Counted from the stretch's first letter, positions 9,793-17,657 are shown. The stretch is DNA of 64,000 nt from Cognatitamlana onchidii (GCF_004804355.1 NZ_SRWZ01000006.1:186001-250000); one strand, 5' to 3'. The notes: generated by a model not told the origin, from the sequence alone. Translations and numbers: made by a program.

Positions 9793-10719
9793 GAAATAAC
9801 GCATTTTATTATATTTACAAGGCAAACTCTTGTTGCTATGATGCAAAGATATGACTCCATAGGGGCCCTTTTTATTGATTACAGAACGTATAACGACCTG
9901 TCCCAGTCTGAATTTGCCCTTATTTTAGGAGTTGACCTGCGGACCATACAACGATGGGAAAAAAACCTAACTTTAATAAAATCTGAAAAAGAAGAAGATA
10001 TCGTTTTATCCACGCTACTGCCTTACCAACTTATTCATAACTTAAATGCTACTGTACCAATTCCTACTTTCTACAACTTTAATACCCGGAAATATTCACT
10101 TTCAAAACAAACAAATAGTTTGCCTAAATTAAGTTGGTTTAAAGATCAAATTAACCTTAGGTCTTCGAACTTAAGAAGCATTGATTTTGATTATGATATT
10201 AAGCATTTAGATCAGTTTATTACCACTGAAAAACACGAGTCTAATTACGTTAATCATGATTTAATAAAAGAAGCCATAAGGTTGTTACCAGAGTTAAACT
10301 ATATATTCACGGGAAAAGCTGGTTACTATGCTGGTCATTGCATTGTACTTCCGATTTCTGAAGCTACTTATTTAAAACTGCGCAATAGAGAGCTTACCAA
10401 CAAAGACTTACGATCAAAAGATTTAATTGATTATAAACGCTCGGAACGTCCCATTTTCTACAGATACAATATTACTGGAGACTGTAATGATACTATTTTT
10501 TATATTATCGCTCATTTCATGAGATTCTTTAGAGATTTAAAAAACAAAAACTACTTAATCTGTAGTTATACTGAGCGGGAAGACAGCTACTATTTAAGTT
10601 TAGAAGTGGGTTTAAAAATTATTTGGGAAGACAAAGAGCTTCAGCAAAAAAAGGGACTAAAACATCCACCTAGATTTATTGAAGGCGACTATGTCAAGTT
10701 CCTTTCAGATTTAAGTTGA
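9787..10719 (+). CDS. Helix-turn-helix regulator with a GNAT-like C-terminal region
   Basis: A 310-residue protein. Residues about 35-65 form an XRE-like HTH (DLSQSEFALILGVDLRTIQRWEKN, a classic SQxxFAxxLGVxxxTIxRWE pattern). The C-terminal half (residues 165-290) has YIFTGKAGYYAGHCIVLPIS and a following helix-strand pattern that recalls a GNAT acetyltransferase-like fold; this second part is inference. Its ATG lies inside palindrome copy 2, and copies 3 and 4 flank the next divergent promoter region, so it is the best candidate to bind them. Autoregulation is likely. No partner of known function lies nearby. Confidence 0.75.
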   Translation: MSEITHFIIFTRQTLVAMMQRYDSIGALFIDYRTYNDLSQSEFALILGVDLRTIQRWEKNLTLIKSEKEEDIVLSTLLPYQLIHNLNATVPIPTFYNFNTRKYSLSKQTNSLPKLSWFKDQINLRSSNLRSIDFDYDIKHLDQFITTEKHESNYVNHDLIKEAIRLLPELNYIFTGKAGYYAGHCIVLPISEATYLKLRNRELTNKDLRSKDLIDYKRSERPIFYRYNITGDCNDTIFYIIAHFMRFFRDLKNKNYLICSYTEREDSYYLSLEVGLKIIWEDKELQQKKGLKHPPRFIEGDYVKFLSDLS

Positions 10720-10739
10720 AACGATTTAAGTGTGTAAAA

Positions 10740-11144
10740 TTATTTGATAAACGGATTTAAGGTTTGCTCTCCAACCTTTAAATAGTTCTGTATATGTTTA
10801 AAAGATGGTTTCTCCCCAATTTCATACAACATGCCATTTAAGGCACTGGCGAACCATTTTTTTTGCTCAAGACTTAACTTTTTTACCAGTTTAAAACTGT
10901 CTTCAATATTACTATCTTCATAAGTCTCCATGTACTTAGATCTAATCCCAAATCCAATAAGTTGAAACTGACCATAAACATAGTCGTACATTTTAAGATT
11001 TGGAGATGTATCGGCTCTTAAAACATGAAAAAAAACATGAGCCATCGCTGCCTTTTGTTTAACGGATAAACCTCTTCCAAAGTAGATAACCCTTGGATGC
11101 CTTTCAAACCCAAAACGTTTTTTTTTGTTAACCAAACTAAACAT
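10740..11144 (-). CDS. Hypothetical protein, 134 residues, possibly TerB-like
   Basis: No certain family. Predicted all-helical; SVKQKAAMAHVFFHVLRAD near residues 27-45 and LSLEQKKWFASALNGMLYEIGE near residues 90-111 recall the acidic helical TerB fold, but this is weak. There is no signal peptide. The gene converges on the HTH gene (21 bases between stops) and diverges from the lipoprotein gene. A -7-like TAATTTTG on the minus strand (plus 11167-11174) sits just downstream of palindrome copy 3 in the direction of transcription, which places that site in the -33 region. Confidence 0.6.
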   Translation of the reverse strand: MFSLVNKKKRFGFERHPRVIYFGRGLSVKQKAAMAHVFFHVLRADTSPNLKMYDYVYGQFQLIGFGIRSKYMETYEDSNIEDSFKLVKKLSLEQKKWFASALNGMLYEIGEKPSFKHIQNYLKVGEQTLNPFIK

Positions 11145-11197
11145 ATATCTCTGTTATTTAGTCTAACAAAATTACATTGAAGGAACAATATTACATG

Positions 11198-11212
11198 CGA
11201 CATTTTATGTCG
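11198..11212. promoter_or_regulatory. Palindromic site, copy 3 of 4
   Basis: CGACAT-TTT-ATGTCG, a perfect 6-3-6 inverted repeat. It lies about 24 bases upstream of the -7-like element of the leftward gene 10740-11144, so it could control that promoter. Confidence 0.65.
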
Positions 11213-11265
11213 AATAAACCAAACCGCTTTTAAAGAAGTAGGCTTAACGACTTTAGCCTGATATA

Positions 11266-11280
11266 TGACATTTCATGTCA
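11266..11280. promoter_or_regulatory. Palindromic site, copy 4 of 4, upstream of the lipoprotein gene
   Basis: TGACAT-TTC-ATGTCA, a perfect 6-3-6 inverted repeat. It ends seven bases before a -7-like TACTTTTG (11288-11295) and so covers the -33 region of the rightward promoter for the lipoprotein gene at 11325. That position is typical of a repressor site. Confidence 0.65.
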
Positions 11281-11324
11281 CGCAGTATACTTTTGCAAAT
11301 CTTTATTTTCGTTAAAAATTTGTA

Positions 11325-11741
11325 ATGAAACAATTTATTTCCCTTTTTCTAATTGGCTTTTTAATATTTGGATGTAGTACTGATGACAGTAACGACCATG
11401 AATACCACTTGGAGTATGTAAATGTTGTAAGCGCAGAACTTCCAGACGAATTTGTTTATGGAAATACTTATAGAATTAAGGTTACCATAGAATTACCCAA
11501 TAGTTGTTACTATTTTTACAATCAATACGACTACTTCTATGAAGAAACATCAAGGATTATTTATCCTATTGCACATGTTGATGATGGTGTTCCGTGTACT
11601 TTAAATATTAGAGAAACAACTTTCTCAATACCTGTGCAAGCTCTGCAGTCTAAGCCTTATATTTTTAAGTTTTATCAAGGAGAAGATGCCGATGGACAAG
11701 ACATATTCTTAACTATTGAAGTTCCTGTTATTAAAAATTAA
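11325..11741 (+). CDS. Small putative lipoprotein, 138 residues
   Basis: MKQFISLFLIGFLIFGCSTDDSN is a clear lipoprotein signal with lipobox LIFGC; Cys17 would be lipidated. The acidic STDDSND tail after the Cys resembles the export signal for surface lipoproteins in Bacteroidota. The rest is beta-rich with a central Tyr-rich stretch (CYYFYNQYDYFYEE) and two Cys residues that could pair; it looks like a single Ig-like or beta-sandwich domain. No family was recognised. A promoter with palindrome copy 4 lies upstream and a strong terminator follows 20 bases after the stop, so it is monocistronic. Confidence 0.75.
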   Translation: MKQFISLFLIGFLIFGCSTDDSNDHEYHLEYVNVVSAELPDEFVYGNTYRIKVTIELPNSCYYFYNQYDYFYEETSRIIYPIAHVDDGVPCTLNIRETTFSIPVQALQSKPYIFKFYQGEDADGQDIFLTIEVPVIKN

Positions 11742-11760
11742 TAGCATCTATAAAAACAAA

Positions 11761-11790
11761 AAAGACGTTCAAAAAATGAACGTCTTTTTT
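11761..11790. terminator. Bidirectional terminator after the lipoprotein gene
   Basis: Perfect 10-bp stem AAAGACGTTC (11761-11770) / GAACGTCTTT (11778-11787), loop AAAAAAT, T-run to the right and A-run to the left. It also lies directly downstream of the tRNA-Ala fragment read leftward, the same position the tRNA terminator occupies behind the intact tRNA-Ala. Confidence 0.9.
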
Positions 11791-11792
11791 GT

Positions 11793-11841
11793 TGTGGACA
11801 AGACGGGATTCGAACCCGTGACCTCTTGACTGCCAGTTAAG
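11793..11841 (-). pseudogene. 3' half of tRNA-Ala(GGC), 49-bp direct repeat of 14326-14374
   Basis: 47 of 49 bases match the intact tRNA-Ala(GGC) at 14328-14401, from the 5' side of the anticodon stem through the T arm and acceptor 3' strand. The D arm and 5' acceptor strand are absent, so it cannot be a working tRNA. The two differences break one anticodon-stem pair and one acceptor pair. Copy boundaries (anticodon region to 3' end) are those typical of tRNA attachment sites of tyrosine recombinases. Confidence 0.85.
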
Positions 11842-12155
11842 AGAAATAAGCATTATCATTAATTAGTAAAATCCCATTAAGGGTTTTAAGATAACCTGTG
11901 AGGTAGGCATTGTTAAACTAACTTCTGGAGCGTACAGTATTTCAAATAATAATTAATCTCAAATTTTAAGCAAAAAGAAAACCATTCTTTTTTCTACTGC
12001 TTTATAGCACCCCACAGATATTTAAGGGTTTGTTTTTGCTAGCCACTTATTTCTTAGTGCACTATTTTATGATATTATATTTCCAACGCTAATAAATGTA
12101 CCTTTGTACCTTTGATAATTGAGTTATAAACAAAGGCACGAACTCATGTGTCGAG
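11842..12155. other. Gene-free stretch between the tRNA fragment and mgtE
   Basis: About 310 bases with no convincing reading frame. It ends with two tandem GTACCTTT units (12105-12120) containing two TACCTTTG -7-like elements that point right, but no gene lies downstream on that strand. This may be a promoter left over from a lost gene. I could not recognise any integrase remnant. Confidence 0.5.
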
Positions 12156-13439
12156 TTACACAATTCCTAACACAGATGATAAGGCTGAAGCCAGTCCTAA
12201 AAAACTCAGAAACCCACAAATATCGGTTACCGTTGTTAAAATAATTGATGATGATGTTGCAGGATCTTGACCTATGGCTTTTAATCCAATGGGAATAATA
12301 GCCCCTGAAAAACCAGCAATAACCATTGAAAGTATCATTGAAATGCCAATTACCAGAGCTATACCAAAAGAATTTGCCCAAAAATAAACCACAATACCTG
12401 TTGTAATGGCCACGGCTATGCCATTTATAAACCCAACTGCAAGTTCTTTTTTAGCCACTCGCAACCATTGTCCAATTCTAATTTCCCTCAAGGCCAAACC
12501 TCTTATGGTAACTGCCAAGGCCTGAGAACCTGTATTACCAGATTGGCCGGCAACCACGGGTAGAAACACCGCTAAAATGGTTATTCTTGCAATAGTATCT
12601 TCAAATAATCCAACAATCATGGAAGCCAAAAAAGCAGTCACTAAATTAATCTGTAACCACGGTAAACGCTTGGCTACCGCAAAAAATGGTTTAGATAACG
12701 CGTGTTCTTCTTTCCCAGCACCAAACATGGTTTGCAAATCTTCACTAGCTTCTTCCCTTGATGTTGTAATAAGCGTATCATTTCTAATCACGCCTAGTAA
12801 ATTATTATTAATATCAACAACCGGTAGTTGTAACAGCGCATACATTGCAATGGCTTTCAACACCTCCGCTCTAGTAGCCGTAGCATGCACACTATGGGCT
12901 TCATACATGAGTTCATCAAGTTGCTGGTCTGGTTGAGCAACCGCTAAATAGTTTACCGGAACTCTACCTACAAGTTTTTCCTCATCATCTAAAATATAAA
13001 TGGTTAGAATCTTTCTGTTCCCAATTTTTCGTAGCTTATCAATCACCTGTTCCACCCTGTCTTCTTTAGAAAAGGTAGCCAAAAGGGTTTCCATAAGGAA
13101 GCCAGCGGTATCTTCATCGTATGCCAAAAAATCTTTGATTTCACGTGCAGTAACCTTGGAGAGTAAACCTAACTTTTCATCTACTTCATCACGATTTAGG
13201 GCAGATAAGATACGTGCCGCCCTATGCGTATCCGATTTTGAAAATATCTTTATGAATGCCTCATCACTTATCAATGGAAAAACATCGACCACCACATGGC
13301 GGCATAATTCGAAAAACACGTGTTGAGCAGTGGCCGGAGTCGAGGTTTCTAAAAAAGAAACAAGATCCTCCATAGGCTCATTCTCCAAATTATTGGCAAT
13401 TTCTTTAAATGTTTTGGTTGAAAATTCTTGATTTAACAT
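12156..13439 (-). CDS. mgtE: MgtE-family magnesium transporter
   Basis: A 427-residue inner-membrane Mg2+ channel/transporter. Order: MgtE N-terminal superhelical domain (about 1-130, with the TAGFLMET element near residue 118), two CBS domains (about 135-255), a connecting helix, and five membrane helices. The pore signature PVVAGQSGNTGSQ lies near residue 305, and GQDPA and TTVTDICGF occur in the last helices. Cytosolic Mg2+ normally binds between the N and CBS domains to close the pore. It is slightly shorter than the usual 450 residues. The ATG is two bases after the mscS stop, so the pair is one operon. No M-box riboswitch was seen upstream of mscS. Confidence 0.92.
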   Translation of the reverse strand: MLNQEFSTKTFKEIANNLENEPMEDLVSFLETSTPATAQHVFFELCRHVVVDVFPLISDEAFIKIFSKSDTHRAARILSALNRDEVDEKLGLLSKVTAREIKDFLAYDEDTAGFLMETLLATFSKEDRVEQVIDKLRKIGNRKILTIYILDDEEKLVGRVPVNYLAVAQPDQQLDELMYEAHSVHATATRAEVLKAIAMYALLQLPVVDINNNLLGVIRNDTLITTSREEASEDLQTMFGAGKEEHALSKPFFAVAKRLPWLQINLVTAFLASMIVGLFEDTIARITILAVFLPVVAGQSGNTGSQALAVTIRGLALREIRIGQWLRVAKKELAVGFINGIAVAITTGIVVYFWANSFGIALVIGISMILSMVIAGFSGAIIPIGLKAIGQDPATSSSIILTTVTDICGFLSFLGLASALSSVLGIV

Positions 13440-13441
13440 GG

Positions 13442-13990
13442 TTATAAACTGGCTTTATTAGAAATGGATTCCTGCTTAATTTCTTCTGAAACAGAATGTA
13501 TCTTCCTCACGGTTTTCAAAATGAAAATATTGTTTGGCATAGTGATTTCATCAAGCGTATCAATAAGTTTTATTTTTATGAAAAACAACCCAATGTTCAC
13601 TACTTCGCCACGTATCTCATAATCTTTGGTTTCCATAATGGAAATGTGATCTCCTATTTTCACCGTATGCCCAAAAAATATGATAATGCTCGAAGTTATA
13701 TTTGAAAGAAGGGACCATTGGGCAAAAAAAGCAACACCAACAATGGTTAGCACAGACCCTACAAAAACAGCGATATCCGATTGATTTACACCCCAAATTA
13801 TCAATAATAGAATCAGACAAATCAGGGAATTAATTAAATTTATGGAGCGCCTAATGAGTCGACTTCTCGATTTTAAAACCACCTTTTTAATTAGTGTTTT
13901 GTTTATGAGCTGATTGATCAAAATTCTCAATACCACAAAAATGGCAATAACAATGAGTGATTCAATAATTTTCGTTTGATATATTTCCAT
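13442..13990 (-). CDS. Small mechanosensitive ion channel, MscS family
   Basis: 182 residues, clearly shorter than E. coli MscS (286). Three hydrophobic segments are visible: residues about 10-30, 52-70 and 73-100, the last Gly/Ala/Ser-rich like the MscS pore helix. A beta domain follows with GHTVKIGDHI and IRGEVVNIGLFFIKI, the MscS signature. The C-terminal alpha/beta vestibule domain is missing, as in compact Bacteroidota homologues. It probably releases solutes on osmotic downshock. It is the first gene of an operon with mgtE. Confidence 0.85.
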   Translation of the reverse strand: MEIYQTKIIESLIVIAIFVVLRILINQLINKTLIKKVVLKSRSRLIRRSINLINSLICLILLLIIWGVNQSDIAVFVGSVLTIVGVAFFAQWSLLSNITSSIIIFFGHTVKIGDHISIMETKDYEIRGEVVNIGLFFIKIKLIDTLDEITMPNNIFILKTVRKIHSVSEEIKQESISNKASL

Positions 13991-14327
13991 AGATCGATTT
14001 TTTTATAGAATAAAAGTGTTGCTTGAAATAGTAAACAGTACCACAAAATAGCAACACCATTATCATATCTCTAAATTAGACAAATAGCATGGAATAAAAA
14101 ATTTGATAGAAATTAGCTATTAGTTTGAAGTTTCATTTTTTTTAACAAAACACATCTTAAAAATATGATTATAGCATGTTTGGATTATAAAAGCAAAACA
14201 CTTTTTACATGAAAATGACCTAAATAAAAAAGGAGAATGTTTTTGATCTTTTGAAACTTTGGTAATTCTTGAAAGATAATTAAACCAAAAAAAGCTTTCC
14301 CATTAAGAAAAGCCTTTTTTATTTCTG
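13991..14327. other. Gene-free stretch between mscS and tRNA-Ala
   Basis: About 340 AT-rich bases holding the tRNA terminator at its right end and presumably the leftward mscS promoter. An 8-bp inverted repeat, GTGTTGCT (14016-14023) / AGCAACAC, brackets about 32 bases just upstream of mscS. A reading frame across the tRNA here is spurious. Confidence 0.5.
14287..14320 (-). terminator. Terminator of tRNA-Ala
   Basis: Read leftward, a hairpin with arms of about 12 bases (one mismatch and wobble pairs) around a TTAATG loop, followed by seven T's. It starts eight bases after the tRNA 3' end. Confidence 0.65.
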
Positions 14328-14401
14328 TGGAGAAGACGGGATTCGAACCCGTGACCTCTTGACTGCCAGTCAAGCACTCTAGCCAACTGAGCTACATCCC
14401 C
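14328..14401 (-). tRNA. tRNA-Ala (anticodon GGC)
   Basis: A 74-nt cloverleaf on the minus strand. The acceptor 5' strand GGGGATG pairs with CTTCTCC, including the G3-U70 pair that is the alanine identity element; position 6-67 is a U-U mismatch. D arm AGCTCAGTTGGCTAGAGTGC; anticodon stem CTTGA/TCAAG with loop CTGGCAG gives anticodon GGC; T arm ACGGG TTCGAAT CCCGT; discriminator A. CCA is not encoded (ACA follows). Confidence 0.95.
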
Positions 14402-14665
14402 ATTACTTAAGAACAATACAAATGTATACATTTCGTAACAAAACTCATTATAAAAATGGGCTTATCAATATATTTATTGTTATGGTAGCAAAGCTATATG
14501 TTTAATACTCAAAACAACATGTTATTTTATTGCTTAAAATCAAATCATGGGTATTATTTTAAAATCTTAAAAATGTTCTATTTAATATCAATAAAAACAA
14601 AACCGTTGAAAGTTTAACTTAAAACCAAGACGACTTACATAATAGGTAATAAATTAAGTATAATT

Positions 14666-15460
14666 CTATTTTAACCCACTTAACACCAAAACAGGAATAC
14701 TACTATGAAAATCCTTTTTCAAAATCGTATTCTTCTCCCATTTTTTAGCAAAGAACCCTCTTTTACGGCGTACCACACACAACATATCGGGATTATGCGA
14801 TTGAAAATGTTCTAAAACGCCTTGAAAGGTCGTGGCATTATTGGTTTTTGTAATAGTTGTTATTAACCCATTAAGAGACGCGTTTACATCAAAATCGCCA
14901 TCCATGTAATAGGGCGTTTTAACAAGTAATAAATCAATTATAGTCTTAAATGTGTTCTTTAAAGTTTCTAAAGGACTTAAAACATTCTCCTTTTTTATTA
15001 TGGCCGATTTTACAGCCATCAAAATACTTGATGGTGGCTTGAATTTATAATCTTCAGGAACAATTAACGCCGGCACATCCATTTGCTTAATAATTTTTCC
15101 AGAAGTTTTTCCTAAATAAACCTCATCTTTTATGGATGTAGCCTTAGGCTCCACTAAAACCAAATCTATATCGGCTGCCTTACAGGCCAATTCTAAGGTA
15201 TCAATCAATTTACCCTTTAAAACCTTAACAACCACATTAACATGACTAGTGTCGATTTTAGAGACTAACCCATTTAAAAACTCCAAACTCTCTCTTTCTA
15301 TAATATCATCCACTTTTACCATGGTTCCTGCCTTTGTATATACATTATATACTTGTACCACAAAAAGCTTGGCATCGAAAGATTTTGCAAAATCTACAGC
15401 ATACTGTAAATGACTTAAGGCATTTTTTGATGACCCAACAGGAACTAAAATATTCTTCAT
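14666..15460 (-). CDS. Universal stress protein (UspA family), two-domain
   Basis: 264 residues. The N-terminal Usp domain (about 1-140) opens with the typical KNILVPVGSSKNALSHLQYAVDFA and ends at a TSGKIIKQMDVPALIVPED segment. The second half is a diverged repeat ending SIPVLVLSG. The normal ATP-binding G-2x-G-9x-G(S/T) loop is only partly kept (LGKTSGKIIKQ). Cytoplasmic; in this phylum such tandem Usp proteins respond to starvation or stress, but this one's role is unknown. It is divergent from the GNAT gene. Confidence 0.85.
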   Translation of the reverse strand: MKNILVPVGSSKNALSHLQYAVDFAKSFDAKLFVVQVYNVYTKAGTMVKVDDIIERESLEFLNGLVSKIDTSHVNVVVKVLKGKLIDTLELACKAADIDLVLVEPKATSIKDEVYLGKTSGKIIKQMDVPALIVPEDYKFKPPSSILMAVKSAIIKKENVLSPLETLKNTFKTIIDLLLVKTPYYMDGDFDVNASLNGLITTITKTNNATTFQGVLEHFQSHNPDMLCVVRRKRGFFAKKWEKNTILKKDFHSSIPVLVLSGLK

Positions 15461-15519
15461 AACAACAGAGCGTTTAATCTAAAATTACAATAAATTTGAT
15501 GCAAAAGTAAAATATTTAA

Positions 15520-16020
15520 ATGATTCGAAAAGCAACGGTCTCAGATATAGTCTATATATTAGAAGTTACCAAAGCCTGTGCTACACATATGATAAAAAAC
15601 AACATTTATCAATGGAACGCTCTTTACCCTAATGAAAACGCTTTTTTTCAAGACATTAAAAGAGAAGAACTTTACGTTTTAGATATTAACAACAAGGTTC
15701 AGGGCTGTATAACAATTTCGTGGTTAATGGACGAAGAATATCATCCTATTTCATGGATTACACCCAACACAACCAATATTTACATTCACCGTTTAGCTGT
15801 TCATCCAGATTACCAAGGGCAAGGTTATGCTCAAAAGCTTATGGACTATGCAGAGACATTTGCAAAAAGGCATAATGCTATTTCTATACGCTTAGATACC
15901 TTTTCTAAAAACTTTAGAAACCAACAATTTTATGAACAACGTGGTTACAAAAAACTAGGTGATATCTATTTCCCAAAACAAAGTGAGCACCCGTTTCACT
16001 GTTACGAACTTGTCCTTTGA
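15520..16020 (+). CDS. GNAT-family N-acetyltransferase
   Basis: 166 residues, one complete GNAT domain. IYIHRLAVHPDYQGQGYAQKLMDYAE is the acetyl-CoA motif A (landmark near residue 86, with the Q/RxxGxG/A pattern QGQGYA). IRLDTFSKNFRNQQFYEQRGYKKLG gives the C-terminal NxxAxxFYxxxGF-type motif. The acceptor substrate is unknown. Its TGA overlaps the next start codon (TTGA), so it is translationally coupled to the MATE transporter. Confidence 0.88.
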   Translation: MIRKATVSDIVYILEVTKACATHMIKNNIYQWNALYPNENAFFQDIKREELYVLDINNKVQGCITISWLMDEEYHPISWITPNTTNIYIHRLAVHPDYQGQGYAQKLMDYAETFAKRHNAISIRLDTFSKNFRNQQFYEQRGYKKLGDIYFPKQSEHPFHCYELVL

Positions 16021-17351
16021 ATACAGACCTTAGCTTAAAACATATCAATAAACTTGCTATACCAGCATTAATCTCGGGGGTGTCAGAACCTATATTGTCT
16101 TTAACTGATGCTGCAATAGTTGGAAATATTGAAGTAAATGCCACCGAGTCTCTTGCCGCTGTAGGTATTGTGACCACATTTATATCCATGCTTATTTGGG
16201 TACTTGGACAAACCAGAAGTGCCATTTCATCAATTGTTTCACAATATGTAGGTGCTAATAAACTAGAGGTTATTAAAAACCTGCCTTCTCAAGCTATTTT
16301 TATAATTACCTCTTTAAGTGTTTTAATTATTTTAGGTACTTTCCCCTTAGCAAGATCCATTTTCAAATTATATAACGCCTCAGATTTAATTCTTGACTAC
16401 AGTGTTGTTTATTACAAGATAAGGGTTCTAGGCTTCCCTTTTACACTTTTTACTATAGCTGTTTTTGGAGCTTTTAGAGGCTTACAAAACACCTTTTACC
16501 CTATGGTAATAGCTATTATAGGGGCCGTATCAAATATCCTTCTAGATATTATCTTGGTATACGGTGTCAAAGACTATATCCCCGCCATGCACATAGAAGG
16601 CGCTGCTTATGCCAGCGTTATTGCGCAAATGCTTATGGCGGCACTTTCTGCTTTTTATTTGTTGAAAAAAACCAATATTCCCTTAAAACCTAGTTTTCCA
16701 TTTAATGCAGAAATAAAACGTTTTATCCTAATGATTTTAAATCTTTTTGTAAGAACTATTGCTTTAAATGTAACGCTCTATTTTGCCAGTGCTTACGCCA
16801 CGAGCTATGGTGCTGAATATATCGCGGCCTATACTATTGCCATTAATCTTTGGTTTTTAGGTGCCTTTATTGTTGATGGCTATGCCAGTGCAGGAAATAT
16901 TCTATCTGGAAAACTCTACGGCGCCAAAGACTATGCTTCTTTAATCTTACTTAGCAATAAGCTCATAAAATATGCCGTTATTATTGGTGCCTTTTTAGCC
17001 ATAGTAGGGGCCATTGTATATGTTCCCATTGGACGAATATTCACTAAAGAACCAAAAGTTTTAGAAGCCTTTTACGATGTGTTTTGGATTGTTTTACTCA
17101 TGCAGCCACTTTGTACCATAGCGTTTATTTTTGATGGTATTTTTAAAGGCCTTGGCAAGATGAAGTTTTTGAGAAATGTGCTTCTATTTTCAACTTTTTT
17201 AGTTTTCCTTCCCATTCTCTTTTGGTTGGATTCCTTAGATTATAAACTCCATGCCATATTTATTGGAATTACCTTTTGGGTTATTGCCAGAGGTGTCCCA
17301 CTCATTATAAAATTCAGACAACTTTTTTTGCCACTAGCACAAAACGACTAA
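16017..17351 (+). CDS. MATE-family efflux transporter (DinF-like)
   Basis: 444 residues with about 12 hydrophobic segments and the MATE pattern of two homologous six-helix halves. KLAIPALISGVSEPILSLTDAAIVG is the usual first helix of the DinF branch. No ATG precedes this helix, so the start is the TTG at 16017 overlapping the GNAT stop codon. It should export cationic drugs or metabolites in exchange for Na+ or H+ in the inner membrane; the substrate is not known. Confidence 0.9.
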   Translation: MNTDLSLKHINKLAIPALISGVSEPILSLTDAAIVGNIEVNATESLAAVGIVTTFISMLIWVLGQTRSAISSIVSQYVGANKLEVIKNLPSQAIFIITSLSVLIILGTFPLARSIFKLYNASDLILDYSVVYYKIRVLGFPFTLFTIAVFGAFRGLQNTFYPMVIAIIGAVSNILLDIILVYGVKDYIPAMHIEGAAYASVIAQMLMAALSAFYLLKKTNIPLKPSFPFNAEIKRFILMILNLFVRTIALNVTLYFASAYATSYGAEYIAAYTIAINLWFLGAFIVDGYASAGNILSGKLYGAKDYASLILLSNKLIKYAVIIGAFLAIVGAIVYVPIGRIFTKEPKVLEAFYDVFWIVLLMQPLCTIAFIFDGIFKGLGKMKFLRNVLLFSTFLVFLPILFWLDSLDYKLHAIFIGITFWVIARGVPLIIKFRQLFLPLAQND

Positions 17352-17378
17352 CTTTGCATGACAGCATAAAAAACAATA

Positions 17379-17549
17379 ATGAAACTATTTATTGCCTGTC
17401 TTCAACAAGTAAATATTGAAGAAAAAATTAAAAACGCCCCAGATAAAGGTTATGAAATTGGGGTGTTTATTGGGTCTATGATTCCATTTGTTGTTCTTGT
17501 TGCCTTAGCGTATTTATTATACAGATATAACAAAAAAAAGAATCAATAA
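17379..17549 (+). CDS. Small single-pass membrane protein, 56 residues
   Basis: The frame starts MKLFIACLQQVNIEEKI, has one hydrophobic helix (VFIGSMIPFVVLVALAYLLY, about residues 28-47) and ends in a basic tail RYNKKKNQ. The topology is N-out, C-in by the positive-inside rule. No family recognised. It lies in the 300-base gap between the MATE gene and queD with a second tiny membrane protein and the same strand, so it probably belongs to that operon. Confidence 0.55.
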   Translation: MKLFIACLQQVNIEEKIKNAPDKGYEIGVFIGSMIPFVVLVALAYLLYRYNKKKNQ

Positions 17550-17558
17550 ACTGTCATT

Positions 17559-17657
17559 ATGGATATTATGTCTTTTGTTAGCGGAAACGGATTGTTTCTT
17601 TTACTAGCTCTCGTTTTAATTATTGTATATTTTGTAAACAAAAGAAAAAGAAGATAA
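17559..17657 (+). CDS. Very small membrane protein, 32 residues
   Basis: MDIMSFVSGNG, one hydrophobic helix (LFLLLALVLIIVYFV) and the basic end NKRKRR. Its stop overlaps the queD start (TAATG), a layout that argues for real translation. It starts nine bases after the 56-residue protein. Function unknown; too short for family detection by eye. Confidence 0.5.
   Translation: MDIMSFVSGNGLFLLLALVLIIVYFVNKRKRR

Noticed and set aside
11990-12060. Possible integrase C-terminal remnant next to the tRNA fragment
   Set aside because: A short minus-strand stretch reading TLKYLWGAIKQ ends with a stop, but a stop also lies just upstream and no Arg-His-Arg-Tyr motif of tyrosine recombinases is present.
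12124-12381. 85-residue frame on the minus strand
   Set aside because: Overlaps the C-terminal part of mgtE in another frame; mgtE has complete family motifs there.
14185-14373. 62-residue frame on the minus strand
   Set aside because: It runs through the tRNA-Ala gene and its terminator, so it is not a protein gene.
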